20,564 nt of DNA from Candidatus Poseidoniaceae archaeon (GCA_013329865.1 DUJJ01000179.1:1-20564), one strand, 5' to 3'; positions 1 through 8,826 are shown, counted from the first letter of the stretch. Made by a program: numbers and translations. Notes: generated by a model not told the origin, from the sequence alone.

Positions 1-1634
1 ACAGAAACATTCTCTACCGTATTATCAAACGCATGCCTAAACCACTCGCCATAATAAAATCCATCTGGATAATTAAAGTATGAAGCATAGCGTTCATATT
101 CGCCATACATGTAAGGTGAATCGATTTGTAACTCCCACTCATCACTATTGTTAGTCATTGTATAGACTTCAAGACCTGAATAACCAACCGTCTGACCGCC
201 AGGGTGCGGCATAACTAGCATGCTAATTCCATCAATATCTGACACCTCTTCTAATTCATATACAAACTCAAATGCTCTTGAATCTCCAGTTCGATACCGG
301 TAGGTGCATATGCCGCCATTGGTGACTAGATGCGCATCAGAATACGTGCCATCCTCTCGATTATGCTCATAACCATCCATTGATGTTTCACCTACCACGG
401 TAAGCGGCACTGTAACAGGATAATTTACGCTATAATCACACCATCGGTTTGGCATTTCATAGTCATCATAATAAATCCCAAATCCTTCTTGGATAAATAA
501 ACCAACAGTGATGAAGACGACTATCGTTCCAATAAATAATATTGGCACTAAGATAAGGGCAAATATACCTTTCATGGCGGTTTGCATATTTCCCTTATTA
601 CCCAAATCACGCCTTGCGTTGCCAGTTACCGAGTATTGTTTTGATGGTGGTTGATACCTGCTATTGATCGTTTCTAATCCAAGCAATTCTTTCAGCCGGT
701 CCCTGCCTTTAGGATCACCCATCCGATTTGCGCCGCCGGCATCTTCGCCAGAAAATAATTCTCCACCATTGGCGTCGACTATTCTGAAATGATAGTGTTT
801 GGTTTTGGTAGTGTGCCCTTCAGAATCTGTTGAACTACTTGTAGTAGTCCAGGTCAGTAACTTGTCTGTCAATTCCTTGACATAAATAAATAGCAAAGAA
901 TTACCTTGATACCAAACATAGGTTTGTTGATTTTTGAAATGCGCAATCTTGGTTCGAGTGAAATAAAAGTAAACCAATACAAAGAGAGCAGTAGTAGCGA
1001 TAAAAGAGCCCACAGCGAGGCCCGGGGGGCCGGCGGAAAAAAGGAGCAGAGTGGGAATAGCAACGATAATCGTAGCTAACACCAATCCACCATAACTGAA
1101 AAAATCGTGGATTTCTGGTGTCTCAACCGATTCGAGTTGTGCGACATCAATTTGTTGCATTGTGTCAATCCGCTGCTGTGTTGTTACAATTCCAGTAGAT
1201 TCCAATGATGGTTTGTCATTAACCTCAACCTTTGTAGTTTGACTGACTGAACCCGTAGTAAGAATCGATTCTAGAATTTTTAGCGCGTCATCGATATCAC
1301 CGGTTTGCTGACTTTGCATTGCACCACGAGCCCAATACTCAATCAGCCCACTCTCCATGTGCATTTGAAAAAAAGTATTAGTGTCTTGGTCTAGATCGAT
1401 GATCCAAAATTCATCGCTAGCAAGGATTGCTCGAATCGCTTCATAAGACAATTCTGTTTGGTTTTCGAGTTGGAACTCCACGGCTCTACCATCAACTTGG
1501 ATTGTTAGTGGATTAGGAAATTGAATCTTATCAGATTGCTCTATATCTGGTGTTTCAGCCAGTTCAACCTCGTTTTGTTGGACCGGTTCTTCCTCGTCTT
1601 CGGGAATCTTAGCATCCCAAAAATTAGTTGACAT
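1..1634 (-). CDS. Three-TM membrane protein of unknown function, 3' end beyond the left edge
   Basis: The frame is open from an ATG at 1634 to the window edge: 544 codons with no stop, so the C-terminus is missing. The N-terminus is acidic (MSTNFWDAKIPEDEEEP) and is followed by a soluble region. Hydrophobic segments lie at about residues 182-200, 205-225 and 356-381. Between the second and third is a soluble domain of about 130 residues containing a Ser/Thr-rich patch (TTTSSSTDSEGHTTK) and the segment GGANRMGDPKGRDRLKELLG. After the third TM comes an extracytoplasmic-looking region rich in Tyr, Asp and Gly. I do not recognise the family. It is the last gene of a minus-strand cluster, 61 bp downstream of the aldo/keto reductase. 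A nine-A tract (minus strand, 1658-1666) lies 24-32 nt before the ATG and could be its promoter. Codon-level openness over 1.6 kb makes the CDS secure; function is unknown. Confidence 0.88.
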   Translation of the reverse strand, partial: MSTNFWDAKIPEDEEEPVQQNEVELAETPDIEQSDKIQFPNPLTIQVDGRAVEFQLENQTELSYEAIRAILASDEFWIIDLDQDTNTFFQMHMESGLIEYWARGAMQSQQTGDIDDALKILESILTTGSVSQTTKVEVNDKPSLESTGIVTTQQRIDTMQQIDVAQLESVETPEIHDFFSYGGLVLATIIVAIPTLLLFSAGPPGLAVGSFIATTALFVLVYFYFTRTKIAHFKNQQTYVWYQGNSLLFIYVKELTDKLLTWTTTSSSTDSEGHTTKTKHYHFRIVDANGGELFSGEDAGGANRMGDPKGRDRLKELLGLETINSRYQPPSKQYSVTGNARRDLGNKGNMQTAMKGIFALILVPILFIGTIVVFITVGLFIQEGFGIYYDDYEMPNRWCDYSVNYPVTVPLTVVGETSMDGYEHNREDGTYSDAHLVTNGGICTYRYRTGDSRAFEFVYELEEVSDIDGISMLVMPHPGGQTVGYSGLEVYTMTNNSDEWELQIDSPYMYGEYERYASYFNYPDGFYYGEWFRHAFDNTVENVS

Positions 1635-1695
1635 TGGAATCTGGGTGCGGTATTGGGTTTTTTTTTGTTTGCCCGACCATTGTACAGAAATTCAC

Positions 1696-2532
1696 TTATG
1701 GTTCAGTTGTTGGGTCCCAGCCAGAAACATAGTTGCACTCCAGAGCTTTGATTTCCTCATAGTGTGACGATATATCGACATCCAGGGAGGCGATATTTTC
1801 GATAATTCGCTCAGGCCTACTTGATTTTGGTATGGTAATACAGCCTTCATCATAGCAGAATTTTATTGCGACCTGCGCCGGCGTGCAGTCCAATTCGTTG
1901 GCGATCTTCTCTAGTTTTGGATCGGTTACTTTGTGGCCTCGTGCCAACGGCGAATACGCCATTATCTTGGCTCCTGCGGCTTCTGTAGCCTGTTTCAATG
2001 CTGGTCGTTGCAACCAAGGATTGAACTCAACCTGATTGACGCTTGGCATATATTTAGCATAGCCTTTCATGGCTTCTAAGTGGGCTGGACCATAATTTGA
2101 CACGCCGATTGATTTAACCATTCCTTGCTCTAAGCAATATTCCATTGCCTGCCATACGGGAGCGCGATGTTCTGGGTTTTCTGGCGGCGCATGGACTAGA
2201 TAGAGGTCGATATAATCCATATCAAGTAATTTAAGTGACTTCCTACAATGCTCAATGGTTTCATCATAGCCTACCGCATGGGCACGGCGTAACTTCGTTG
2301 TGATAAATACGGATTCACGCTCAACTCCTGATTCGCGCACAGCTTCGCCAACTTCATGTTCGTTGTTATAGGCTCGTGCAGTATCGATGTGTGTATAGCC
2401 AGCCTCAAATGCATTGAGAACCGCTGATTTACATTCTCCATTATCAGACATTAAAAATACCCCGAGTCCGAACTGAGGTATTTCGTGTTCGTAGGCTGTA
2501 TCTCCATCCGGCGTCATGTGGCTAATCCGCAT
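1696..2532 (-). CDS. Aldo/keto reductase (NADP-dependent oxidoreductase)
   Basis: Cytosolic (beta/alpha)8-barrel oxidoreductase that would reduce aldehydes or ketones using NAD(P)H; the substrate cannot be told from sequence. The catalytic tetrad of the family is present. Counting from an upstream GTG at 2568, these are Asp62 (HIDTA), Tyr67 (RAYNNE), Lys92 (ITTK) and His126 (LYLVHAP). The family motifs GVSNYG, QVEFNPW, AYSPLARG and the cofactor-phosphate motif IPKSSRPERIIEN follow in the usual order. The GTG at 2568 would add a hydrophobic dozen residues that the family lacks. ATG at 2532 or 2517 fits better, because IPQFGLGVF normally lies within the first 20-30 residues; I report 2532. The gene lies directly downstream of the zinc-finger membrane protein (stop 2571) and is probably co-transcribed with it. 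Family assignment is firm; the exact start is not. Confidence 0.93.
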   Translation of the reverse strand: MRISHMTPDGDTAYEHEIPQFGLGVFLMSDNGECKSAVLNAFEAGYTHIDTARAYNNEHEVGEAVRESGVERESVFITTKLRRAHAVGYDETIEHCRKSLKLLDMDYIDLYLVHAPPENPEHRAPVWQAMEYCLEQGMVKSIGVSNYGPAHLEAMKGYAKYMPSVNQVEFNPWLQRPALKQATEAAGAKIMAYSPLARGHKVTDPKLEKIANELDCTPAQVAIKFCYDEGCITIPKSSRPERIIENIASLDVDISSHYEEIKALECNYVSGWDPTTEP

Positions 2533-2570
2533 GTGAATGGTGATGAATAGGAGGTTGATGAATCCCACGA

Positions 2571-3215
2571 TTATTCTTCTTCAGTCCATGTTTTACGCAT
2601 AACCTTACCTGTCATTTCACCTGCTTCAAACGGTTCAATATCATGATCGACAATCAAGTGTTTAACCATCTCATGTTGGAATATCCTTTCTTGGCAAACG
2701 GGGCATTCAAGTAGCGGTGCCTTGCGATAACCCATGAATTCATATCGCCCTTCTCTGGTTGATAGACGCCTTCCTGTTCGTAACAATACAGATACGAAGA
2801 CTAGCACAAATAGTACAATAAAGCAGCCAAAGCCCATAAAAACACCTGATGGCGTTGGGTTTTGACTGAGCCTTAGGTCTTGGTATACCTTGCCTTCGGC
2901 AGAATTTTGGTGCCTTTCCAAATCTATTGTATGAGTGAAGTTTTCACCTCTGAGAGTCAATAAAATATCTATCCCATCTTCTTCATTACCAACGTCAATT
3001 ACCACCGTGAAGTCGCCATAAGCACTGGTCATGGCTTTCGTCCCACGATATTGATAGCACTCATAGGCACCGACCTCGCATTCGACATACACATAATCCA
3101 ATGATACTGGGGTTGCATCTGCATATGTCGCTTTGCCACCAATACGATAGGTTTCAGCACTAGCAAGTGGTGAAAATAGTATCACCAAAAAAGCCGCTAG
3201 TGCAAGATTCCTCAT
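2571..3215 (-). CDS. Secreted-domain membrane protein with cytoplasmic C2H2-like zinc finger
   Basis: A 214-residue type I membrane protein of unknown function. Residues 1-20 form a classical signal peptide ending in LASA. Residues 21-120 look like a beta-rich extracellular domain: GKATYADATPVSLDYVYVEC followed by AYGDFTVVIDV resembles carboxypeptidase-regulatory or Ig-like folds, but this is only a resemblance. A TM helix spans about 124-146 and ends in the positive stop RTGRR. The cytoplasmic tail contains C171-x2-C174-x11-H186-x4-H191, a C2H2-type zinc-binding pattern, and ends in an acidic tail. It is the first gene of the minus-strand cluster. A TATA-like element (TTCAAAAGTAG, 3234-3244) lies 19-29 nt upstream of the ATG, consistent with a leaderless transcript. 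The coupling of an outside domain to an inside zinc finger hints at a sensor or anchoring role, which is speculation. Confidence 0.88.
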   Translation of the reverse strand: MRNLALAAFLVILFSPLASAETYRIGGKATYADATPVSLDYVYVECEVGAYECYQYRGTKAMTSAYGDFTVVIDVGNEEDGIDILLTLRGENFTHTIDLERHQNSAEGKVYQDLRLSQNPTPSGVFMGFGCFIVLFVLVFVSVLLRTGRRLSTREGRYEFMGYRKAPLLECPVCQERIFQHEMVKHLIVDHDIEPFEAGEMTGKVMRKTWTEEE

Positions 3216-3233
3216 ACCGACAAATATCTCTTT

Positions 3234-3244
3234 CTACTTTTGAA
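3234..3244 (-). promoter_or_regulatory. TATA-like box for the zinc-finger membrane protein
   Basis: On the minus strand this reads TTCAAAAGTAG, placed 19-29 nt upstream of the ATG at 3215. It resembles the TTCAATAAT and TTCAATAG elements found at the same distance before other starts in this window. It is divergent from the yjbQ-like promoter at 3265. Confidence 0.45.
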
Positions 3245-3264
3245 ACCTTGATTGTGCCCGTGTG

Positions 3265-3273
3265 TTGATAAAC
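3265..3273 (+). promoter_or_regulatory. TATA-like box for the YjbQ-family gene
   Basis: TTGATAAAC lies 21-29 nt upstream of the ATG at 3294. That is the expected distance for a leaderless archaeal transcript starting at the ATG. This supports 3294 over the in-frame GTG at 3252 as the real start. Confidence 0.45.
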
Positions 3274-3293
3274 TGAATCGAATTTTTCGTCCC

Positions 3294-3755
3294 ATGGGCA
3301 AACTGATTACCGGCCAAGCGGCAACCTATGTTGAAGAAATGCATATTCATACGGAAGAGCGTTACCAAATTATCTGTATTACTAGTGATGTGCAGAAGAT
3401 AATTACGGAATCCGGCATCAAGGATGGTTTGGTTTTGGTTAATCCAATGCATATTACCGCGTCTTGTTATGTTAATGACCTAGAGTATGGCCTACATCAT
3501 GACATTATGAAATGGTTAGAAAAAGTGGCGCCATTTTATGGCGTGGACGGTCGAGGTGGTGAGGAATATCAGCACCACAGAACCGGCGAGGATAACGGTG
3601 ATGCCCATCTCAAGCGTCAATTACTCGGTCAGCAAGTAACGATGCCAGTCATGAATGGAAGATTGCATCTTGGAACCTGGGAGCAAATCCATTATGCTGA
3701 GTTTGATGGTCAGAGAAACAAACGAATTTTAGTCAAAGTAATCGGTATAATGTAA
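3294..3755 (+). CDS. YjbQ/UPF0047 family protein
   Basis: A 153-residue single-domain cytosolic protein of the YjbQ (UPF0047) family. Some members show weak thiamine-phosphate-synthase activity in bacteria, but the physiological role is unsettled. The family pattern is followed along the whole length: [10 protein letters not shown] at 53-62 (the family's His-Thr-Ser-Ala...Asn-Glu segment), Asp70, His94/His95, the AHL segment around His105, [11 protein letters not shown] at 122-132, and the closing EFDGQRNKR with a hydrophobic last strand. Thr-Ser is replaced by Ile-Thr after the first His, and Asn-Glu by Asn-Asp, so it is a somewhat divergent copy. The length matches the family when ATG 3294 is used; the in-frame GTG at 3252 would add 14 unrelated residues. 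It stands alone between a divergent membrane-protein gene and ppsA. Family call secure, function not. Confidence 0.9.
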   Translation: MGKLITGQAATYVEEMHIHTEERYQIICITSDVQKIITESGIKDGLVLVNPMHITASCYVNDLEYGLHHDIMKWLEKVAPFYGVDGRGGEEYQHHRTGEDNGDAHLKRQLLGQQVTMPVMNGRLHLGTWEQIHYAEFDGQRNKRILVKVIGIM

Positions 3756-3771
3756 ATTACTTAATGGCAAG

Positions 3772-3784
3772 ATTTGCGGCAAAT
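3772..3784 (+). promoter_or_regulatory. 13-bp palindrome upstream of ppsA (candidate operator)
   Basis: ATTTGCGGCAAAT is a perfect palindrome of two 6-bp arms around a central G. It sits 62-74 nt before the ppsA ATG, upstream of the presumed TATA element and just after the yjbQ-like stop. Its symmetry and position suit a dimeric helix-turn-helix regulator of ppsA. No regulator gene is visible here, so this is an inference. Confidence 0.35.
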
Positions 3785-3817
3785 ACCGTCATATTTGTCA
3801 TGGTTTCAAACTCATGC

Positions 3818-3824
3818 TTATTAC
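3818..3824 (+). promoter_or_regulatory. TATA-like box for ppsA
   Basis: TTATTAC lies 22-28 nt upstream of the ATG at 3846, fitting leaderless initiation there. It would be too close to serve the in-frame TTG at 3837. Confidence 0.4.
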
Positions 3825-3845
3825 TGAATTATCATATTGGCTGGT

Positions 3846-6491
3846 ATGCCAGACGCTAAACTCGCTGAATGGTTTGCTGATGCTAATATGAATGACACTG
3901 CTACAGTCGGCGGTAAAGGGGCATCACTTGGTGAAATGTTCCAAAAATTATCAAAGATTGGGGTTAAGGTCCCTAATGGCTTCACCTTGACTACCGCAGC
4001 GTTCAAGCAATTTGTCGAGGCTGAAATTCCAGCAACAACATGGAATAATATTGGCGCCCCAGAAGATATTGAGGATTTACGCAATGCGGCGATTAATTGC
4101 CCCACGCTAGCGAGTGCTCTTGAGGTGTGCTTAAGGGACGCCGATCCTAAAGACCATTTAAATCTCAACAGCAGAGCTTCTTTAGCGCGTTCCTTAGTAC
4201 GTGAGACACCGGTCCCCGACGAAATTAAACTAGTAATTGCTCAGGAATACAGCAAATTGTGTGAATTGTATCATCCAGGTGTCGATGTTGCAGTTCGCTC
4301 CTCTGCAACTACTGAGGATTCCGCTGAAGCATCTTTTGCCGGCCAGTATGAATCATATCTCAACGTCAGCGGAGAGCAAGATATTATCGAAAAATGGCGT
4401 AGATGCGTAGCGAGTATGTTCACCGAACGGGCAATCGGCTATCATATCGAACACGGTATGCATCCACTCGATAGTGCCATAGCGGTAGTCGTAATGAAGA
4501 TGGCTCGCTCAGACAAAGCCTGCTCTGGAGTGATGTTTACTATCGACCCAGACTCGGGTCACGAAGGGGTAATTCACATTGGTTCATCTTACGGATTGGG
4601 GGAATTAGTTGTCCAAGGTGTTGTCTCACCAGATACCTACACCGTCTGGAAAGAAGGATTGAGGCAGGATAAATTCCCCATTGTTCACCGAACATTGGGC
4701 AGCAAAGAGCAGATGATGATCTATCACGAAGAAGCCGCCAACGAGGTGCAGTCTATCGCAGTTCCATATGAGGACCGCCGACGTTGGTCATTGACTAGAG
4801 AGGAGTGTATTGAACTCGCTCAAATGGCTTTGAAAATAGAGGATTATTTCGCTAAACCAATGGATATTGAATGGGCTAAAGATGGCGTAACCAATGATCT
4901 ATTTATTGTTCAAGCAAGGCCAGAAACCATCCATTCAAAAGCAGAAAGCAACAAAATGACGATTTACAAAATAGACGAAATATTTGCTGATTCACTCAAG
5001 AAAAAGGGGCGCGTATTAGCGACTGGACAAGCAGTTGGTAAGCGAATTGGAACAGGAAACGTAAGGTTGTATAGAACCTACAGCGAAGTGCTTGAGGGTA
5101 AGCGTGAGTTACGAAAATTGCTTGAATCAGGAATGTCAATGGAAGAAGTCTCATCTGAGTTATCGGTATTTGAGGAGGGTGATGTGCTAGTTACAGAGAT
5201 GACCACTCCCGATTGGGAACCATTGATGAAGCAAGCATCACTAATTATAACTCGCAAAGGTGGAAGAACCTCTCATGCGGCAATCATTGCCCGCGAATTT
5301 GGCATTCCGGCAATTGTCGGTTGCTCTAATGCGATGGATTTACCTAACTTTGCCACTGTTACCGGAAGTTGTGCGGAGGGCGATACAGGCTACGTATACT
5401 CGGGTGAAGTTCCATTCGAAATTGAAGAGGTGTCGTTTGACGAGGATGTTGAACTTACCACCAAAATCAAACTCAATGTCGGATTTCCCACGAAATCGCT
5501 AACCGATTCGAAACTACCAGTAGATGGCGTCGGTCTAGCAAGGATAGAATTCATTCTATCTTCCGAACTAGGTATTCATCCACTGGCATTTGTCCACCAC
5601 GATGACTTGAAACATTACGTCGAAACCGGCGAGCTTTCACTAGATTTGAAACCCTATCATGAGTCTTTTGATGAATCCGATATTAGTGATGTTAGAAGCC
5701 TGGTGGAATCGTTAGAGAGCCGTGCTTGGGCGTATGAAGATAAACGGGGCTTGTTCATTGACAAACTTCGCGAAGGTGTTGGTCTAATTTGCGCTGCGTT
5801 CTATCCTCGCCCTGTTTTAGTCAGGCTTTCTGATTTTAAATCAAACGAGTATCGAGAGTTGTTGGGTGGGTCGATTTTTGAGCCGGTGGAAGAGAATCCT
5901 ATGATTGCTTGGAGAGGTGCGTCGCGTTACTTAGATGAGAAGTTCAAACCAGCATTCGAGATGGAAATCGCGGCAATGAAGTCAGTAAAGTACGATTTTG
6001 GACTCGACAACTTACAGTTAATGGTCCCATTTTGTCGCACCCCGGAGGAGGGTAAAATGGTCAAGGATTTACTTGAACAGAATGACATTGGGCCAAGTTC
6101 GGGAACCGATTTATTTGTCATGGTTGAATTGCCATCCAATGCAATAGAAGCAGACCGGTTCATGGACATGATGGCTCTGTCTGGTGGCTCGATTGGTTCC
6201 AACGACTTAGTTCAGACCGTTTATGCCGTATCACGCGACGATTTGGAAGGCTATCAGAATCCTGTTGACGCAAGGTCTCCGGCTGTTAAATCGATGATTC
6301 GTGACATTGTGAGAAAATTCAGGGCAAGGAATCTAGAAATAGGGATTTGTGGACAAGCCCCTTCTGACTTCCCAGATGAGTTCCCACCTTTCCTTATTGA
6401 CTGTGGAATAACCAGTATATCGGTGACTCCGGATACCGCTATTGCGGTCAGAGCAACGGTTGCCGAGGCAGAAAAGGCTGCGAGAGGTTAA
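3846..6491 (+). CDS. ppsA: Phosphoenolpyruvate synthase (pyruvate, water dikinase)
   Basis: Cytosolic enzyme converting pyruvate + ATP + H2O to PEP + AMP + Pi, the entry step of gluconeogenesis. Domains run in the usual order. The N-terminal ATP-grasp domain has VGGKGASLGEM near the start, VRSSATTED at residues 150-158 and IVQARPETI at its end. The swivelling phosphohistidine domain has GGRTSHAAIIARE, with His477 as the phosphorylated residue. The C-terminal PEP/pyruvate barrel has GVGLARIEF, VRLSDFKSNEY, EENPMIAWRGA, SIGSNDLVQ and GICGQAPSD, with catalytic Cys835. The SDFKSNEY and GQAPSD motifs identify PpsA rather than pyruvate phosphate dikinase. At 881 residues it is about 90 longer than the E. 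coli enzyme. Part of the excess is a helical insert near residues 412-443, before GDVLVTEMT, and part lies in the acidic stretch around residues 590-625. I prefer ATG 3846 to the in-frame TTG at 3837. It ends 6 bp from the convergent TPR gene. Confidence 0.96.
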   Translation: MPDAKLAEWFADANMNDTATVGGKGASLGEMFQKLSKIGVKVPNGFTLTTAAFKQFVEAEIPATTWNNIGAPEDIEDLRNAAINCPTLASALEVCLRDADPKDHLNLNSRASLARSLVRETPVPDEIKLVIAQEYSKLCELYHPGVDVAVRSSATTEDSAEASFAGQYESYLNVSGEQDIIEKWRRCVASMFTERAIGYHIEHGMHPLDSAIAVVVMKMARSDKACSGVMFTIDPDSGHEGVIHIGSSYGLGELVVQGVVSPDTYTVWKEGLRQDKFPIVHRTLGSKEQMMIYHEEAANEVQSIAVPYEDRRRWSLTREECIELAQMALKIEDYFAKPMDIEWAKDGVTNDLFIVQARPETIHSKAESNKMTIYKIDEIFADSLKKKGRVLATGQAVGKRIGTGNVRLYRTYSEVLEGKRELRKLLESGMSMEEVSSELSVFEEGDVLVTEMTTPDWEPLMKQASLIITRKGGRTSHAAIIAREFGIPAIVGCSNAMDLPNFATVTGSCAEGDTGYVYSGEVPFEIEEVSFDEDVELTTKIKLNVGFPTKSLTDSKLPVDGVGLARIEFILSSELGIHPLAFVHHDDLKHYVETGELSLDLKPYHESFDESDISDVRSLVESLESRAWAYEDKRGLFIDKLREGVGLICAAFYPRPVLVRLSDFKSNEYRELLGGSIFEPVEENPMIAWRGASRYLDEKFKPAFEMEIAAMKSVKYDFGLDNLQLMVPFCRTPEEGKMVKDLLEQNDIGPSSGTDLFVMVELPSNAIEADRFMDMMALSGGSIGSNDLVQTVYAVSRDDLEGYQNPVDARSPAVKSMIRDIVRKFRARNLEIGICGQAPSDFPDEFPPFLIDCGITSISVTPDTAIAVRATVAEAEKAARG

Positions 6492-6497
6492 TCTCTA

Positions 6498-8804
6498 TCA
6501 GGCCATCAGTTTGACTTCGCACTCGTCCAATCTTGTTTTTGCAACAAGATGGTCTGGGTCAATTTGTAATACTGCACGCCACGCTTCTGCTGCGGCATCG
6601 AAATGTTCGGCTTCGTGATGCATTGCGGCAATGTGTAGTCTAGAATCAAGATGCTGGGGGTCTGCCTTAACCGCCGCCTCGAAATCACTCATTGCATTAT
6701 CATGTTTGCCCCACTCTAGATACAGCAGACCTCGCTGATGCCATGCTGCAGGATAATCTGGGGCAATCCTAAGCGCTTCGTTCAATGGCGTTTCCGCTCT
6801 TTCTGGCCGATCTAAGGCGATAAAGCAAGCCGCTAATTGTGTTAAGGCCTGATGATGATGTGGCGCTTTTTCTAAGACAATGTCAAGGTTTTCTCTTGCT
6901 TTCGTCCATTCTCCAAGCATCATTTCTGCCTCTGCTTTACGGAATCTAGCAAGGGTGAAATTAGGTGCTAAATCTAACAATATTTCTGCATCGTCCAGCG
7001 CCTTACGCCCCTCATCCATTGCCATGTGAATGCTACAACGATTAAGGCGGGCGCGTATGTGATTATTATCGGCATTGAGCGCCTTGTCATAATATTCTAA
7101 CGCCCTGTCCAAATGCCCAGACCTTGCTTCAATATTCCCACGTACGTAGGCAATGACTGGGCTGGCTCCGTGAATATCTGCAACGTCAATTAGACTGGTT
7201 GCACTGGTAATATCACCCTGATCTAAAGCGAGGAGGGCTGCCTCTGCCGCTGCCGATGAGTCGTCCTCTGGTAGCAGACGCCTTGCTCTTGTGAGGGCTT
7301 CTTCTGCGGCGTCTAGGTTGCGCAAAAGTCGTTGCGTGCGTGCCATGCCAAGCCAAGCAACACCAAGTTCTCGGTTGAGTTTCAATGCGCCCTCAAATGC
7401 CGCAATTGCAATCGATAGTAATGTTGCATCAGTCTCTCCCGTGCCATCTCTCGCTTTATCTGCATTGACTAAGTGGAGACGCCCCTCAACGACATGTAGC
7501 AAGGCGTGATCTATGCCAACTGGCGTAGTATCGAGCAGATTTTGGGCGTCGTCTGGACGTCCGTCTAACAAATATCTTGTCGCAATCTTGGCACGTAGCT
7601 CGCCATTCATCATATCTTTCTCAAGCGACTTTACTAGTGATTCCTCTGCTGCGGTAACTTGACCATCTGCAATCAGTAAGTCCGCTTTTAGTAGTACCAG
7701 ATCCACACCCCCTGAATCTAAAGCAACTGCATGGATGGCTGCCTTGAGAGCTTCTTTGAGGCGATGTTGTTTTGGGGCCAGAATAGTAGCTGTCAAAGCC
7801 CATGCGCCGCCACATTGCCGGTCAATTTCTAAGCATTTATCCGCTGCATCCAAGGCTTTGCTAGACTCTCCCTCATCGTATAGTAATCTTGCATAAGATA
7901 GCCAATCGTTAGACTGCGTTGGGTCTTCAGCCAAAGCCTGTTCAATCGCTTCTAAGGCCTCCGAGCGTGAACCAGCGCGCGCCCGCAAACCAGAAAGTAG
8001 TGATCTATCGGCTGGCGTGTCAAGGCCCAGTGCTTCTAACCTCAGAACATCTCGTTCGGCTTCCATATCTCCCATCTTGGCTAAAAGATGGGCATGAGCT
8101 CTGAGTAATTCAGGGCTATCCGGGTTGACTGTCATTCTGGCTTCCAGCCAGTGCCTCCTAAGTACCTCATCACCGCGTTCGATAGCGATAAATTCGAGCG
8201 CCTCTAAGACATTGGCATTACCAGGTGATGATGCATAGGCGATACCAAAGCAGGTTTCAGCCCAATCGTAGCGTCGTAGACTCATCGCGGCATGCCCGAT
8301 CTTATGGGCTGAAACTGGCTTGAGGCCAAGACTGCTTACATCCATTTGATGCTCGTCAAAGATTTCGATGAGCTTCATTACCATATTCGAACTAGTCTGA
8401 TTTAGAATTCCGGTAGCCCCAACTTCACTTTCGACAGAGATTGGAGACACCAATGTTTCCAGCGCCGATAACGCTGCGGTAAATTGTTGCTCATCATCAA
8501 TTAATTTTCCTTTTAGCCCCAGTTGTTCAAGATGTGCGATAGTAGTATAAGCCTTCAAGGCTCCATCTAAGTTCGGTTTAGTTGCCCTCAACGCATCTAC
8601 CATATCATTCAATGACGATAAGCGGGTATTAATATCAGCGACCTGATTATTCAAATGAGTGAAGTGAGCACTCTGCGACTCTTGTAAAACAATATTGAAA
8701 TCATTCAGTTTCTGCATCTTCTCGTGGTTCTGTTTCAACCAGTATCCAACGCCTCCACCTGCCCCCAAGCAAGCAATCCCAAACAAGGCTGTAATTGGTT
8801 CCAT
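6498..8804 (-). CDS. Membrane-anchored TPR-repeat protein
   Basis: A 768-residue protein built almost entirely of tetratricopeptide repeats. It begins with a short hydrophobic, Gly-rich segment (about residues 5-22, ending at GYWLKQNHEK) that should act as a signal anchor. A likely coiled coil follows to about residue 70, with regularly spaced Leu/Ile. From about residue 165 to the C-terminus, a dozen or more TPR units can be read. Examples are RALEYYDKALNADNNHIRA, KARENLDIVLEKAPHHHQAL, PAAWHQRGLLYLEWGKHDNA and AAEAWRAVLQIDPDHLVA. TPR arrays bind other proteins, so a scaffold or co-chaperone role at the membrane is likely, but the partner is unknown. It is divergent from the 908-residue helical protein across 179 bp. 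A CATAAAG element lies 23-29 nt before its ATG. The 3' end is 6 bp from ppsA on the opposite strand. Confidence 0.92.
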   Translation of the reverse strand: MEPITALFGIACLGAGGGVGYWLKQNHEKMQKLNDFNIVLQESQSAHFTHLNNQVADINTRLSSLNDMVDALRATKPNLDGALKAYTTIAHLEQLGLKGKLIDDEQQFTAALSALETLVSPISVESEVGATGILNQTSSNMVMKLIEIFDEHQMDVSSLGLKPVSAHKIGHAAMSLRRYDWAETCFGIAYASSPGNANVLEALEFIAIERGDEVLRRHWLEARMTVNPDSPELLRAHAHLLAKMGDMEAERDVLRLEALGLDTPADRSLLSGLRARAGSRSEALEAIEQALAEDPTQSNDWLSYARLLYDEGESSKALDAADKCLEIDRQCGGAWALTATILAPKQHRLKEALKAAIHAVALDSGGVDLVLLKADLLIADGQVTAAEESLVKSLEKDMMNGELRAKIATRYLLDGRPDDAQNLLDTTPVGIDHALLHVVEGRLHLVNADKARDGTGETDATLLSIAIAAFEGALKLNRELGVAWLGMARTQRLLRNLDAAEEALTRARRLLPEDDSSAAAEAALLALDQGDITSATSLIDVADIHGASPVIAYVRGNIEARSGHLDRALEYYDKALNADNNHIRARLNRCSIHMAMDEGRKALDDAEILLDLAPNFTLARFRKAEAEMMLGEWTKARENLDIVLEKAPHHHQALTQLAACFIALDRPERAETPLNEALRIAPDYPAAWHQRGLLYLEWGKHDNAMSDFEAAVKADPQHLDSRLHIAAMHHEAEHFDAAAEAWRAVLQIDPDHLVAKTRLDECEVKLMA

Positions 8805-8826
8805 GCAAATCGAGGACGGTCTGACC

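Noticed and set aside
1658..1666. Poly-T tract as a transcription terminator
   Set aside because: The genes on both sides are on the minus strand, where this is an A tract. It lies at promoter distance from the ATG at 1634.
3846..6491. Pyruvate phosphate dikinase instead of PEP synthase
   Set aside because: The 881-residue length would suit PPDK, but SDFKSNEY, EENPM and GICGQAPSD are PpsA motifs, and the phosphohistidine motif is GGRTSHAAIIARE.
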